Source of the DNA: an uncultured Bacillota bacterium
Lineage (GTDB): Bacteria > Bacillota > Clostridia > Oscillospirales > Oscillospiraceae
Assembly (NCBI GenBank): GCA_937890735.1
Contig: CALACZ010000197.1
Location: 1-7,158, forward strand
Direction: 5' to 3'
DNA length: 7,158 nucleotides
Positions 6,950-7,158 of the stretch are shown here, in pieces; the first letter of the stretch is position 1, and each line of letters opens with the position of its first letter. The position numbers and the translations under genes are program-made. Under the pieces are notes generated by a model, which searched no databases, was not told the origin of the DNA, and saw only the letters and a list, made by a program, of their open reading frames with translations.

Positions 6950-7158
6950 ATCGGTCCGCTGAACGCGGTAAATGCTCACGCTCAGGGGCGGTACGCGGAA
7001 TGCGGCGCTGTGCGTCTGCCCGTGCGAGGGGATCTTTTCCGCCCGCAGGGGCAGAAGCTCCGTGCCGGAGCCGCCGAATTTTTCTTCGTCGGAGTTCAGA
7101 ACAGGCACATACCAGCCCGCCTTCGGCACGCCCAGCCGGTAGCCCTCGCGCAGCACCG
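6938..7158 (-). CDS. glgB: 1,4-alpha-glucan branching enzyme GlgB, C-terminal end (partial)
   Basis: Only the last 73 residues lie in the window; the 5' end is beyond the right edge, so the GTG at 7156-7154 is an internal valine codon and not a start. GlgB is a cytoplasmic GH13 transglycosidase that cuts alpha-1,4 chains and rejoins them as alpha-1,6 branches on glycogen. The visible part matches the C-terminal beta-sandwich of the family: REGYRLGVPKAGWY, then VLNSDEEKFGGSG, then a proline-rich stretch ending in SHGQTHSAAFRVPPLSVSIY, where known GlgB proteins have the same order REGYRIGVP..., NSD...YGGS, ...HG..HS...LPPL. It ends with TGA at 6940-6938. The catalytic barrel is outside the window, so catalytic residues cannot be checked. 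It lies 49 nt upstream of glgC on the same strand, which supports the call. A different GH13 enzyme with a similar tail is much less likely in this context. Confidence 0.93.
   Translation of the reverse strand, partial: VLREGYRLGVPKAGWYVPVLNSDEEKFGGSGTELLPLRAEKIPSHGQTHSAAFRVPPLSVSIYRVQRTDPRK

Overview
The window is a continuous run of glycogen-metabolism genes, all on the minus strand. Reading 5' to 3' along that strand (high to low coordinates) the order is: glgB (3' end only), glgC, glgD, glgA, glgP, and the 5' part of a glycoside hydrolase family 13 (GH13) gene that runs off the window. Four genes are complete and two are cut by the window edges. Nearly every base is coding. The only gaps are 49 nt (glgB to glgC), 20 nt (glgC to glgD) and 4 nt (glgA to glgP, with the preferred start), so no stretch over 300 nt lacks a gene.

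A separate glgD next to glgC is a hallmark of Firmicutes. The GC-rich sequence, strong G/C bias at third codon positions, good Shine-Dalgarno sites and the particular protein variants suggest a GC-rich member of the Clostridia, perhaps a gut Oscillospiraceae/Ruminococcaceae-type organism. The genus is an inference and cannot be fixed from this sequence.

The genes form one pathway. GlgC with its degenerate partner GlgD makes ADP-glucose from glucose-1-phosphate and ATP. GlgA adds the glucose to a growing alpha-1,4 chain, and GlgB introduces alpha-1,6 branches. GlgP removes glucose-1-phosphate from chain ends, and the GH13 enzyme probably hydrolyses alpha-glucan, possibly dealing with the branch stubs or short oligosaccharides GlgP leaves. 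Synthesis and breakdown are therefore probably on one transcript, with tight and partly overlapping junctions: a 4-nt overlap between glgD and glgA, a 1-nt overlap between glgP and the GH13 gene, and ribosome binding sites inside upstream genes.

I saw no promoter, terminator, RNA gene, mobile element, CRISPR array or sign of gene breakage. This is a largely ordinary operon, and I do not see a new biological system in it. The points worth a second look are modest: the GlgD pseudo-enzyme, the truncated GH13 gene and its unassigned N-terminal domain, the compact junctions, and short repeats at the glgB/glgC junction.
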